Assembly: GCA_020002185.1 (NCBI GenBank)
Contig: CM034544.1
Span: forward strand, 31,243,285-31,307,284
Source of the DNA: Paraescarpia echinospica
Taxonomy: Eukaryota > Annelida > Polychaeta > Sabellida > Siboglinidae
Direction: 5' to 3'
DNA: 64,000 nucleotides
In this document: positions 12,867 to 24,130 of the stretch, piece by piece
Numbering within the stretch: the stretch's first letter is position 1
How the letters are laid out: each line of letters opens with the position of its first letter
Translations under genes and position numbers: made by a program
Notes under the pieces: model-generated
Told to the model about the DNA's origin: nothing
Seen by the model: the letters and a program-made list of their open reading frames with translations, nothing else
Databases searched by the model: none

Positions 12867-13080
12867 GTTGCTAATGACAAGCACAAGCTACATGCAGCTA
12901 TTGTACAACAACCACTACGTACAAACAGCTATTGTTGCACAACAACCATATACAAGCAGTTATATTCAACAAGACATAAACATGCACGTACAACGTTCAA
13001 GTGAAGGATGAATCACAAACAGTTACAAACATTTGAAACAGAACTGCGTAAACCATCGTGTATATGCAGCAAGAGAATAA
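12867..13080 (+). other. Candidate 5' leader exon of the GPCR (unit A)
   Basis: A pyrimidine-rich acceptor (tctgtctgttgcag|gttgc) and a consensus donor (aataa|gtaagtatt) bound 214 bp. Unit B has the same two sites at 25,965-26,178, again 214 bp apart. The interval has no long frame, so it would be untranslated. The following acceptor could be near 13,344 (actacaag). This is inference from splice-site form and conserved spacing only. Confidence 0.3.
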
Positions 13081-13368
13081 GTAAGTATTTACTGACATAT
13101 ACCAATGTGTCAGGCAGTGAAAGACTTGTGACAATGCTGTGCTGAACGCACACAGTGTTATCTGTCACGCCAATGTTTTGGGCTTCCTAGAATAGAAGCT
13201 ATGCTACTCAAGAGGATTAACACATACACACGGATTCAGACACTATACTAGACAAAGTGCAACGACGGCTACAAGATACAGAGCAATATTCTTGACTGGG
13301 GATATAATCCTCTGACACTGGTACATTTACAACGTCACTACAAGGTGACAAACATTTCACAAAGAGCT

Positions 13369-14328
13369 ATGTTGGTTGCCTCGTGTTATATAGTGTTCCT
13401 CATAGTTTGTGACATTGTATGTGTGATTGGCCTCGTAGGAAATTCACTATCATACCTGGTGTTGCACAGTGAGGAACACGAGCATGTTGGCACGTACCTT
13501 CTTAAGGCTCTTGCTTTGGTGGATAATATGTTCCTGGCAACATGTATAATTGAAATAAGTGCCATGCACTTGGCTTTATACTTTAACTGGGAGTCAATAC
13601 TTTCAATTATTGATTCTTATCTATTTACAGTATCACAATTCACTAATGTATTATCTGTCTGGATGGTAGTGCTTGTCGCAGGCAACCGGTACGTCGCCGT
13701 GTGTCGCCCTCTGGTGGCGCTACGGCTCTGCACAAAGCGACATGTACAACTACAAATCACTTTCATAACTATTGCTGCATGTATGTTCAATATTCCGCAG
13801 TTGTTTGCGATCCGTCCAGAGTTGCGTAATGTGACAATAGTCGGCAATAACAATGTCACCTTTGTGCACTCTAAGTGGGAGAATGTCGGTCTCCGGTCTA
13901 TTCCCATGTACAGAATTCTCTATGAAACTGTAGCTTATAGTGTATTCGTCTACGTCATACCGCTGGTCACGTTGATCTTCTTCAATATCCACTTGATACG
14001 TGGTCTCAAGTCGGCGCAGCGCGGACGCAGGGAAATGACGTTACGTTCAGGCAATGAAAAAAACAACATAACTTTAGTCATGATCATCATTGTCATTGTG
14101 TTCATGGTGTGCCAGACACCAGCGATGATCAACCATATATTGCCTTATTTCATTGGCGACGTTTTTTGGTCAACGTGCACAACCTACACAATGTATTTTC
14201 TTACGAGCAACTTGTTTGTTATGTTGAACTCGTCGCTCAACTTCTTCATCTACTGTCTGTTCAGACGACAGTTCCAGGAGCAACTGTGTCTGTTGTTTGT
14301 TCGACTGTGTTCTCATCCTTGTCAATAA
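13369..14328 (+). CDS. Class A (rhodopsin-like) GPCR, FMRFamide-receptor-like orphan
   Basis: An intact 319-residue seven-helix receptor, presumably a plasma-membrane peptide or small-ligand receptor coupled to G proteins. TM1 has the GLVGNS motif (about residues 21-26), TM2 has LALVDN with the conserved Asp, TM3 ends in AGNRYVAVCRPL with NRY at 106-108 in place of D/ERY, TM6 has CQTP (248-251) in place of CWxP, and TM7 has NSSLNFFIYC (287-296), a variant of NPxxY. I chose the ATG at 13,369; the frame is open further upstream but contains no ATG there. The extracellular N-terminus is then almost absent, so a leader exon may add residues. I see no cysteine at the usual start of TM3 or in the second extracellular loop. 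Paralogues are at 15.05, 26.5 and 44.5 kb, and this is the only unbroken copy. Class is certain; ligand family is inferred from the AVCRPL/CQTP style. Confidence 0.88.
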   Translation: MLVASCYIVFLIVCDIVCVIGLVGNSLSYLVLHSEEHEHVGTYLLKALALVDNMFLATCIIEISAMHLALYFNWESILSIIDSYLFTVSQFTNVLSVWMVVLVAGNRYVAVCRPLVALRLCTKRHVQLQITFITIAACMFNIPQLFAIRPELRNVTIVGNNNVTFVHSKWENVGLRSIPMYRILYETVAYSVFVYVIPLVTLIFFNIHLIRGLKSAQRGRREMTLRSGNEKNNITLVMIIIVIVFMVCQTPAMINHILPYFIGDVFWSTCTTYTMYFLTSNLFVMLNSSLNFFIYCLFRRQFQEQLCLLFVRLCSHPCQ

Positions 14329-14632
14329 TATTTTACGACGCCCTGACAGATGACCTAACGTTGCTTTGTAGACAATACTTGGTCACCAGAAACACCATCT
14401 TGTTGCCGAGTGAAACGTAAATTTATTCCTGTAATTACGAGTGTCAGTTATTGTAATTGCCTACAATATCAATATCGAGTTACAGCAATTGGCGTTTTCA
14501 GAATGGGTTTATGATATCACCAATATCAAATGTTCGATGTGATAAATTAATCTTTGGTACTCTAACGATTCAAGGAAGCCATGACTGTCCATGTAATCAT
14601 ATCTAAAATGGTATAGCCATATAAGCAATGGT

Positions 14633-14638
14633 AATAAA
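14633..14638 (+). promoter_or_regulatory. Poly(A) signal of the GPCR
   Basis: AATAAA 305 bp after the stop. The same hexamer occurs at 27,633 and 45,827, at 319 and about 331 bp after the stops of the other copies, which supports its use as the transcript end. Confidence 0.6.
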
Positions 14639-15049
14639 CCTTTGTGAGCAATACAACTAGACGTAATCATCCACGACGTAGGCACGTCCGACAAGAAACT
14701 TTTAATTGGGTCCGAATGCTATTCTGCCGTCTTAAAACTTGGGCAAATTCGTTCAGTCTACGTAGCTTCAGTTCATTCAGCTGTATGAATGAGTACCTGG
14801 CTAAAGACAACGGTGTATATTTATGCACGAATAGTCTTCGCACACTAACATTAATTGCAAAATTAACTGAATGCGTCCCAAAGTCCTAAAGACTGAATAC
14901 TGCGATATATAAGAACTTACCTTTATGTGTAGACACTGAGAACAATAAGTTTATATTACATCGTTCAGAGGGTTGCAGAAACAAATAACGTGTGAAAAGA
15001 TGTTTCAGTCGTACAACCGATAAGAATAGAATAAAAATTAAACATAAAT

Positions 15050-15630
15050 TACAAACCATGATCATGACAAGTGCAGTGTATTTTTTCAATACCCCGCGCT
15101 TCTTTGAATACAGTTACGTCGTGCGTAATGTGACAATGGTTGATGAGAATAATGTCATCTGGTGGTATGAAGGTTGGGATGGTGTGAGTTTAATGTCCGT
15201 GCCCATGTACAACCTTCTTTCAACTATATTTTATTCTCTTTGTATACCTCTTACCACTGATCACGCTCACGCTTACTGTTCTCAACGTCCATCTCATACG
15301 TGACCTCCGAGTGGCGCTGCGCAGACGGCCGAAATGACGTAACATTCAAGCCGTGATGAAAACAATGTGACACTAATCGAGGCCATCATAGTCATTGCTT
15401 TCTTTGTATGCCAGACACCAGCAATGATCAACCATATATTGTACCTTGTCTTTGGTATTCCGTATTTGTCGATATGCACAAACTACACCAAATATGTTAG
15501 TGTGAGCAACCTGTTTCTCTATCTGAACTCGTTTATCAACTTTGTCATCTACTGTTTATTCAGACGACAGTTCCGGCATCTAATGCGTCTATTATTTAGT
15601 CGCATGTGTGAACTGAGAACGGGACGATGA
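15050..15630 (+). pseudogene. GPCR fragment, TM4-TM7, frameshifted
   Basis: One frame reads through TM4 and the second extracellular loop (motifs VRNVTM, VPMYNLL), then breaks near 15,290. Another frame (15,367-15,630) carries FFVCQTPAMINHIL (TM6) and LNSFINFVIYCLFRRQF (TM7). TM1-TM3 are missing: the sequence before about 15,050 is the ordinary downstream spacer also found at 35,542-35,620. The fragment therefore joins that spacer abruptly. The loop sequence is closer to unit C (WW motif) than to the neighbouring intact gene, so this is a separate paralogue and not a recent copy of it. Confidence 0.85.
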
Positions 15631-15787
15631 TTGCACAGACTACAATCGGTTGCCAGGAAGGCCTCGTGGCAGTAGAGAGAAATACCAAGTGGCTAATACA
15701 AGAGCGACTTGCATAGCAAGAAATGTACACTTGTCTTCGGCGTGTATTTACACACTATCACTCGTGCAATGCACTTTGCAAACACAT

Positions 15788-17927
15788 ATATCGTGGAGAG
15801 AAAACAATATTGTACAGAGCCAAGGAACTGATATACATCCAAGTGATGGTTGTGACATCGTGTGTACTGATTGTAAAGTTATGTTTGTCAATGGTTTGTC
15901 ATAAAAATGAAACATGTTCGGTATGAAACGATACAATGTTCTCCTACGTTAATAAAACTACGGGTAAACCACGCAATTACGAAAACATTTAGAGGCAAAG
16001 TAGTATTGTGAAAGTCATATTTATATCCCCAAAATTAACATGTTCAACAAGTTGCGAGACTAGGCTCGATTCGTATATTTCTCCTTAACACAAAAAAGTT
16101 AATTTACTTGTCGACGTTTAGGTTATCGTCGGTAGCCTTCTTCAAGAAGTGTGTTATTGGTCGTAAGTTTGTTGACTGGTCTGATTTCTGGTAATGTGAC
16201 AAGCGGTTATCATATACATAATTATGTTTACATTGTAAACAGAATATTCACTCTGGCGATATAAAAAAAAATTGTTGATGTATTAGTGCCCGCAATTTTT
16301 CTTGATGCGCACACTATCCCACTTTATGAAATCTGTGGGCCACCATTTTTCTTTTTAAGTAACACTAACCCACGTTATGGAATATGGACCCGTCTCTTTG
16401 TATGTGTAGTCTAACTCTGCCTAGGCCCAGCTTTGTAGGTGTAATCTGACTCTGGCTAGACCCGTGAATCTTCAAAGCGAACAACTAATAACCGCAGCCA
16501 GTGTGAGGTTAAACATATTAGAGCCATAGAAAATGTACAAAAACACCCTTACGACATTCTGATTGTTCATGTTCTCACTTTGGGAAGCTGTGCCGTGCCA
16601 TCTACGAACACAGACCAAATGAAACCGGCAATCCTTGGAAAGATCATCCTCGCTACGAGGGATTGCTGCTGCAGCAGTTTGTTATATTTTATACCGGCCA
16701 ATTCGCTGGAACCAACACATTATCAAAATGTATTATTATTATTATCAGACCCATCGGCTTGTAATTGCTTTCCATGCCTTAATTCGATAGCAGATAACGC
16801 TAAATGAGCAGGAATGTAATGGAGCCAGACAGGTATGCTTGTTTGTCATGTACAAAGCAGTCAATTATACAATTTATCTGTCTCGTGGCTTGCAGCTGTA
16901 TTCGAAATGATATATGATTGCATCGGCGATAGACGTAATGCTGCTCTTGCGGCGAGGATGGCTCTAGTTACTCGCCGTGTAGGTCATATATTTCACAATT
17001 CGGATACCCTTTCGGTGAAACCGGTCGGAAAATATGCATGCCGCGCGTATATCATCTCACAAACTGTGTATAAGAACTTTCCTCGGCTCGCAGCCGGTGT
17101 CCGGACTGACTCTACATGGGACTAGTAGGGATGAGTCCAGGTGACTATCGGGGATAGTTTTACTGTTGTAATAGTATGTTGATAGTTCTATTACAGTGGC
17201 ATACTGACCCGGTTGCTGGAAGGTGCACTCGAACGCTGGCGGCGAAATTGGGGGTACAGACGCCAAATCGACGGCCAACATATTCACCAAGCGGATAATG
17301 TCTGACAATTAACGATTCTGTTTTACACGTGTGACAATCACAGTTTGAACCTACCTCAATTGTATTATGTCGTTCTATGATCATTTGTTGCGGCATTCTT
17401 TAGGATTATAAAAACGGTATTTATATCTTTTTTTCAAATATGTGACTGGTGAAATTAAGACCGGTGGTACATATCGCAGTCAAATGGGATTTCAAAACCA
17501 TGTGAAGTGCTTGAGTGATCTTAACATAACCTTCCAAAATGCTCCCTGCGTTATTGAAACCCTTGAATTAAATCCTTTAGAAACACGCGATAACTTGAGT
17601 CAAGGGAATGGGGTTTAAGTTCAGAAAACGGTACTACCACAGAAAGAATGCCCTGCGAAGTAGCCGAACAAGCATGTCATTGACCGGCTCCAGCAGGAAA
17701 TGGCTTAAGACGTACACCAGTACACTCTTAGAAATTACCGTAAAATTAACGCGCATCTACCGTAATAATTTACGGTGTCTCCCCATAAATTGGAATTACT
17801 CTACATTCGCTGTAATACATGTACGTCATCTATCGGCTATAAATAAAACAACGATTGTTGGGTTTCAGCGCATGCGAAAACAATCATTATATCATAATAT
17901 AGTGGGTGACGTCATTGCTGAGGTAAT
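15788..17927. repeat. Duplicated block I, copy 2
   Basis: Collinear with 2,628-6,158 but lacking the hAT element, so it supplies the empty site (gttgcggc, 17,387-17,394). The two copies end together at 'gctgaggtaat'. The short frames shared with copy 1 have no recognisable family. Confidence 0.9.
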
Positions 17928-18315
17928 AGACACCATTAGCTAACGCAATAAGCACAAACCTGACGCCAAAAACATACGCCGACCGCAATTGAGTTCTACG
18001 TCACAGCTTTTGCGATCCAAACAGAGGTTTACGCGGCATCTGCAGTTCGACTTCGCGTATGTACGCCAAATATGGATATTTCGCGTAAGTACAAACGCCG
18101 ACTTATTTCATATATAAATAGTTATGGTAATTCAAATGTAACTATACAGAGTAATAGCTACACATTTTAGGAACACATGCTTATAAAGAAAGTTGAGTTA
18201 TAAATTACATGCATGCATGTTTGACGACTTTAAAAAGACCTACGATTTGCTTGCTTTCATCTGCAGCTATGCAGTGAGGCGCAATAACAGTGCAATACAC
18301 ATTTGTTTATTGACC

Positions 18316-20106
18316 TCCATATGCTTAGCCTAGACTTATACATGGCTAAGCGCACCTATATACCATATTGTAACACATGTCTAAATAATGTTTATTGGAT
18401 CCCACGTGCTTAGCCTAGGCTTATACATGGCTAAGCGCACCTATATACCATATTGTAACACATGTCTAAATAATGTTTATTGGATCCCACGTGCTTAGCC
18501 TAGGCTTATGCATGGCTAAGGGCACCTATATACCATATTGTAACACATGTCTAAATAATGTTTATTGGATCCCACGTGCTTAGCCTAGGCTTATGCATGG
18601 CTAAGGGCACCTATATACCATATTGTAACACATGTCTAAATAATGTTTATTGGATCCCACGTGCTTAGCCTAGACTTATACATGGCTAAGCGCACCTATA
18701 TACCATATTGTAACACATGTCTAAATAATGTTTATTGGATCCCACGTGCTTAGCCTAGGCTTATGCATGGCTAAGGGCACCTATATACCATATTGTAACA
18801 CATGTCTAAATAATGTTTATTGGATCCCACGTGCTTAGCCTAGGCTTATGCATGGCTAAGGGCACCTATATACCATATTGTAACACATGTCTAAATAATG
18901 TTTATTGGATCCCACGTGCTTAGCCTAGGCTTATGCATGGCTAAGCGCACCTATATACCATATTGTAACACATGTCTAAATAATGTTTATTGGATCCCAC
19001 ATGCTTAGCCTAGACTTATGCATGGCTAAGGGCACCTATATACCATATTGTAACACATGTCTAAATAATGTTGATTGGATCCCACGTGCTTAGCCTAGGC
19101 TTATGCATGGCTAAGGGCACCTATATACCATATTGTAACACATGTCTAAATAATGTTTATTGGATCCCACGTGCTTAGCCTAGGCTTATGCATGGCTAAG
19201 CGCACCTATATACCATATTGTAACACATGTCTAAATAATGTTTATTGGATCCCACGTGCTTAGCCTAGACTTATGCATGGCTAAGGGCACCTATATACCA
19301 TATTGTAACACATGTCTAAATAATGTTTATTGGATCCCACGTGCTTAGCCTAGACTTATGCATGGCTAAGGGCACCTATATACCATATTGTAACACATGT
19401 CTAAATAATGTTTATTGGATCCCACGTGCTTAGCCTAGGCTTATGCATGGCTAAGCGCACCTATATACCATATTGTAACACATGTCTATATAATGTTTAT
19501 TGACCTCCACATGCTTAGCCTAGACTTATGCATGGCTAAGCGCACCTATATACCATATTGTAACACATGTCTATATAATGTTTATTGGCCTCCACATGCT
19601 TAGCCTAGACTTATGCATGGCTAAGCGCACCTGCATACCATATTGTAACACATGTCTATCTAATGTTTATTGGACCCCACATGCTTAGCCTAGACTTATG
19701 CGTGGCTAAGCGCGCCTATATACCATATTGTAACACATGTCTATCTAATGTTTATTGGACTCCACATGCTTAGCCTAGACTTATGCATGGCTAGGCGCAC
19801 CTATATACCACATTGTAACACATGTCTATCTAATGTTTATTGGACTCCACATGCTTACCCTAGGCTTATGCATGGCTAAGCGCACCTATATACCATATTG
19901 TAACACATGTCTGTCTAATGTTTATTGGACTCCACATGCTTAGCCTAGGCTTATGCATGGCTAAGCGCACCTATATACCATATTGTAACACATGTCTGTC
20001 TAATGTTTATTGGACTCCACATGCTTAGCCTAGGCTTATGCATGGCTAAGCGCACCTATATACCATATTGTAACACATGTCTGTCTAATGTTTATTAAGC
20101 CCACAT
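18316..20106. repeat. 85-bp satellite, 21 monomers
   Basis: 'tgcttagcc' recurs at 18,322, 18,407, 18,492 and so on to 20,022, each step exactly 85 bp, giving 21 monomers with no length change. Each monomer carries the inverted repeat CTTAGCC-N13-GGCTAAG. Most monomers up to about 19,490 end in 'ttggatcccac'; later ones have 'gacctccac', 'ggaccccac' and 'ggactccac', and the very first also has 'gacctccat'. Sequence is thus most uniform in the interior and differs toward the edges, as expected from unequal exchange. Confidence 0.97.
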
Positions 20107-20439
20107 AGATAGTTATATGGGCCTACTATGTATATTAACCTAAACTATTTAATTAATTATTTTGTAAACGTAGTTGAGTCTGCACGTATGTCTACTTTGG
20201 CTATGAACTATGTTGCAATGCTGGCATACCACGTTTTTGTGTAACTACGAAAATACATACCTAAGGCTTTGTATTAGTCGGTTTATATAAAATGTGGATT
20301 TTGCCGACAGGACTAGATGCAGACAGTTGATTAAAAAAACTGTTACTAAAAATTTTATTATGCAAAGTGCGCTGACTAGCCGTCAATCAGTGTCAGATGT
20401 GGCGTTTGTTTGCAATCTGTTCTCGGCGTTCATACTTAT

Positions 20440-20748
20440 TTAAAAAAAATAAAACACTTTTAATAACCATTTTACATGTAGATTGTTCTTGTTTGGCAAT
20501 ATCATGGTGTCGGGGATATGCAGAGCACATTTCAGACGACGCAAATCATCTTTTTGAAACCTAAACATATTCCAACAATAATCATTGCTAGCATCAGTGA
20601 GGAAAAAGTGTCGTTGTTTGACGAAACGTTTTTCCTTGTCATACAGATGCTGCGTGGTTATTTCCATGGCTTCGTCATCATTCGATAGAAGCGCTAGGTT
20701 CAGTATCGCATTGGTGTTGTCCATATCTATATTAGGAATAAAACACAT
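20440..20748 (-). pseudogene. PIF/Harbinger-like transposase N-terminal relic
   Basis: A 102-residue frame containing FRFQKDDLRRLKCALHIPD. This matches the conserved 'FRF.K.DL.RL..AL.IP' segment that precedes the catalytic DDE domain in a family of animal PIF/Harbinger-type nucleases, and it is placed about 100 residues into the protein, as there. The expected following segment (leucine-rich, then YPCR) is lost: the frame ends at WLLKVFYFF. No DDE residues are visible nearby. It lies 330 bp from the 85-bp satellite and may belong to the same insertion, since 17,928-21,400 has no counterpart in copy 1 of block I. Confidence 0.4.
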
Positions 20749-21399
20749 ACTTTTTTGTTACCATAATTATCACTAATGTCTATGAATTTGCTTTACACAT
20801 TTATTTTGTTATAAAGATTTTTCCATAAATGGAACAAATCTATAATATTATAAATCGTGTTGAAACTTTACCATATGGTGAAGTTTATCTCAATTTGTAA
20901 TGTAACAACTAAAAGGGTCGATTGTATTTAACTGGTTTAAGAAACTTACCCTCATACCCTAGAATAAGGTTAAGTGACCATCCATAACGTATGTCTCGCT
21001 ATTTGTGGACATGTTTGAGACCTCCCATCCATTTCGCGCTTTTATTAACGCTAGCGTGTACACCTCCTAAAATATGACTTGACAACTACCCGCCGTGATA
21101 CATATTCTATAACAATTATTCTAGGCCTAGTTAAAGAAAATATTGCCAATTACGTACCCCATGCTGTGGTATACTAATATCAGGATTAGGATATGTTACT
21201 GCATAACAGGACTCGAAACACAATGTTTTGTTTGCTTAGCCTAATCGTACAAGCCGGAATGACTGCACTGGGGTTCGCGTTTACAACGTTCTAGCGTCCT
21301 AAATTATACCTTCCTGTTATTATCGATTGCGATAAAGTTTAATTGTTCCATTAGCACATTTATACATGTATCTATGTATTTCGTACATGTATTTCTTCT

Positions 21400-23437
21400 T
21401 CCTTTCAATACACGCCTAGCCTCAACATGCTGAGGATACAGGCGGGCCGTGGCATGGCAGGAACATTTTTGTTTTGTTTTTAGAGTGCAATATATAAGAA
21501 CACAAATTATCGTGTAAATAAACAGAAATACGTGCAGAAGAACTTGTTAACGTCTAAAACATGGGGTAGTGCAAAGTCTGGATGTTGCTTTTAAATGCAT
21601 CCAGGGTGTTTTGATTTAAACAATATTGAGGGAGGGAATTCCAAAGTTAAAAGGTACTGGGGAAAAAAGAATACAAGTGGTAGTTGCATCTGGAATGAGG
21701 GATAAGGTAAGATAAGGAATGTTGTTTTCTAGTGACTATATTTACAGGAATAAGGTATTGGTTTGCTGATATACCCACTAGGCCATTTGTTATCTTGTAC
21801 ATCATACATAGTTTTGCATCGGTTCTTCTGTCTGATAGGGATCTCCATCCTAATGTCTTGAGCATGTTTGTTACACTGGAGGTACTGTGGTGGCAATATA
21901 AGACATATCGGGCTGCACGGCGTTGAATCATTTCTAGTTTGTTTATTTGTGTAAGGGTATAGGGATCCCAGACAGTACAGCTGTTCTCCACGATGGGTTT
22001 GACAAAGGTGAAGTAGGCCTGAGTTTTTATTTGAATTGACAGAACTTTGAGATTAATGCGGAGGAAGCCTAGTGATATATTTGCTTTTAGACAAATGTTA
22101 TTTATGTGGGCATTCCACCGGATATCTGAGGTTATGGTTATACCAAGATATTTTACCTGTGAAACATTTTCTAGTGTTTGACCATGAAGCATGTATTGAT
22201 TGTTTGTGACAGTTTTGTTTCTTGTTACAGGTATGACATGGCATTTTTGAAGATTGAAATCCATGTTCCAGGTTATGGCCCATTTTCCAAGTTTGTGAAG
22301 ATCTTCCTGGAGCACAGCTGTATTTGTCTTAGGCTTAAGGGCTATATACATTATGGTGTCATCAGCAAAAAGTCTAACTGTAGATGTAATATTGTCTGGT
22401 ATGTCATTTATGTAAAAGAGGAATAGACAAGGGCCCAGTACAGAGCCTTGTGGTACTCCTGATGTTACGGTTACCTCAGAGGAGGCCTCGCCCTCTATTA
22501 TGACTCTTTGAGAATCCAGGAATTTGTTTTGCCTTGGATGCCATAGTGATGGAGTTTGTAAATCCATTTTGTATGGCTGACCTTATCAAATGCTTTAGAG
22601 AAATCCATCACTATGACATACGTTTGCGTGCCAGACTACATATGGGTAACTAAGTCATGTATGAACTGAATAAGCTGTGTCTCGCAAGATACTTGGGATC
22701 GAAAACCATGTTGAAGATGATAAAGAATGTTGTGTGAATGTGCATGTTTCATTATACTACTAACCAAGATAGGTTCCATTAGTTTTGATGCTATGCATGT
22801 CAGGAAAATGGGCCTATAATTTGAAGGTATGTATTTTTGATCATTCTTGAAAATAGGTTTGACATTTCCTTTTTGCCAGTCTGTGGGGACTTATCATGTA
22901 GCATAAGACTTAAATTTAAAAATAAAATTTAGCGATGGCGCAATTTCAACAGCCAATTCTTTTATAATTCTTGGGTTGATGTTGTCTGGTCCTTGTGCTT
23001 TATAAGGTTTAAGATTTTGTAGGAGTTTTAGTACACCAGCTTCTGTAATTTATATTTCTGGCATTTCTGGTAGTGTTAGATTGGGTAGTTTGGTTACTTG
23101 GGGAGATGGGTCATCTGTAAAGACTGATTGAAACTGCTGATTTAGTATCTCCGCTTTGGCTTTAGGGTGTGGTTTGTACGGTAGTGTTTCATGTAAGTCC
23201 ATAATTTCTTCTATCTTCGGTAGAGGTGACAATTTCATTTACACAGTTCCATTAGCCAGTTCTCAGTTGTTGCTGTATAGTTTGTTTTAGATGTTTGTAT
23301 TTTGGAGTGTGCTTGTGACATTTGTACATTCTGTTCCTTTTTTGCATAAGTTTCTTTAGTGTTGGTGTAATCCAGGGGTATCCGTCACTACATCTAGCCA
23401 TTCTGGATGGTATGTACAACCCAGTACATTTGACTGT
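21400..23437 (-). mobile_element. CR1-group LINE, 5'-truncated and degenerate
   Basis: The element runs on the minus strand from about 23,437, where it abuts unit B sequence (ctggggctgggacatgg), down to about 21,400-21,560. Fragments in different frames show the endonuclease-RT linker (23,252-23,420, 'WITPTLKKLMQKRNRMYK'), the segment before RT (23,050-23,238) and the 'MDFSKAFDKV' motif (about 22,600). After a frameshift near 22,550 the rest of the RT is open. The 5' end, including the endonuclease, is missing. Jockey superfamily, CR1-like group, by motif style. Confidence 0.85.
21647..22567 (-). pseudogene. Reverse transcriptase C-terminal half of CR1-group LINE
   Basis: A 306-residue open frame. 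It has TSGVPQGSVLGP (RT block 4-5), LFADDT with the catalytic Asp pair, the KYLGITI motif of block 7, the thumb, and the C-terminal VWDPYT...RRAARYV segment. Palm block A with the first catalytic Asp lies upstream in another frame (VMDFSKAF, near 22,600), so no active enzyme can be made. Both ends of this frame are set by degeneration, not by a true start. Confidence 0.85.
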
Positions 23438-23639
23438 CTGGGGCTGGGACATGGAAGAAAGCAGCATGGAAGGGAAAACGTTTCTTTGACATGCTCTTCC
23501 CCTGACACTTATGTGCAACTGGTGCAGCACATACTGTCTCTCACCATCGGTATTTCCACCATCAAAGGGAACGTCGAGCAGAAAGAGATACTAACAACTT
23601 CAACTATTCGAATACAAAGCAACATCCGGTGTGCACAAA

Positions 23640-23893
23640 CACACACAATGCCAATAGGCGGGTCCGAACAAGCACCCGGATATGCCCCAGCACACGCTTA
23701 TGCTTGCACAAGAACGCCCGAACGAAAGCAACAACGCTCACCTCGTACAGACACACAAACACACGCACGCGCAACGCCACCGAATACGTACTCGCACACG
23801 AAAGCACGAACGAAAACGGCCACGCACAACTCATACATACACACAAACACAAGCAGACGCTCGCGCGTTCGCATAAACACACTCTCACACACA

Positions 23894-23989
<96 letters not shown>

Positions 23990-24024
23990 AGCACGCACGC
24001 ACACACACAAACACACACACACAC

Positions 24025-24058
<34 letters not shown>

Positions 24059-24130
24059 GCACACTCGCACATACGCACTTACGCACACGCACCCGTACAG
24101 ACAAATGCACACGAATACACACGCATCCCA
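23640..24130. repeat. CA-rich microsatellite of unit B
   Basis: Interrupted ca/cg tract with a pure (ca)n core at about 23,892-23,986. It corresponds to 10,030-10,440 of unit A but with a much longer pure core. Confidence 0.92.

Larger units (their letters stand above)
9686..14980. repeat. GPCR tandem unit A
   Basis: The unit is collinear with 23,437-28,041 (unit B). The order is: upstream motif, CA-rich tract, spacer (gtgtacggcaaagcactgg), mixed CA/CATA microsatellite, TM7 relic, candidate leader exon, GPCR, AATAAA, downstream spacer. Parts are also recognisable in unit C (41.1-46.4 kb). Flanks are shared as well as the gene, so the receptor copies arose by segmental duplication and not by retrocopying. 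Confidence 0.9.

Noticed and set aside
13345..13368. Earlier start of the intact GPCR at 13,345
   Set aside because: That codon is GTG, not usable as a normal start here; the first ATG in frame is 13,369. An upstream exon remains possible.
18316..20106. CRISPR-like array (regular repeats)
   Set aside because: The repeats are contiguous without unique spacers and the context is a eukaryotic genome; it is a satellite.
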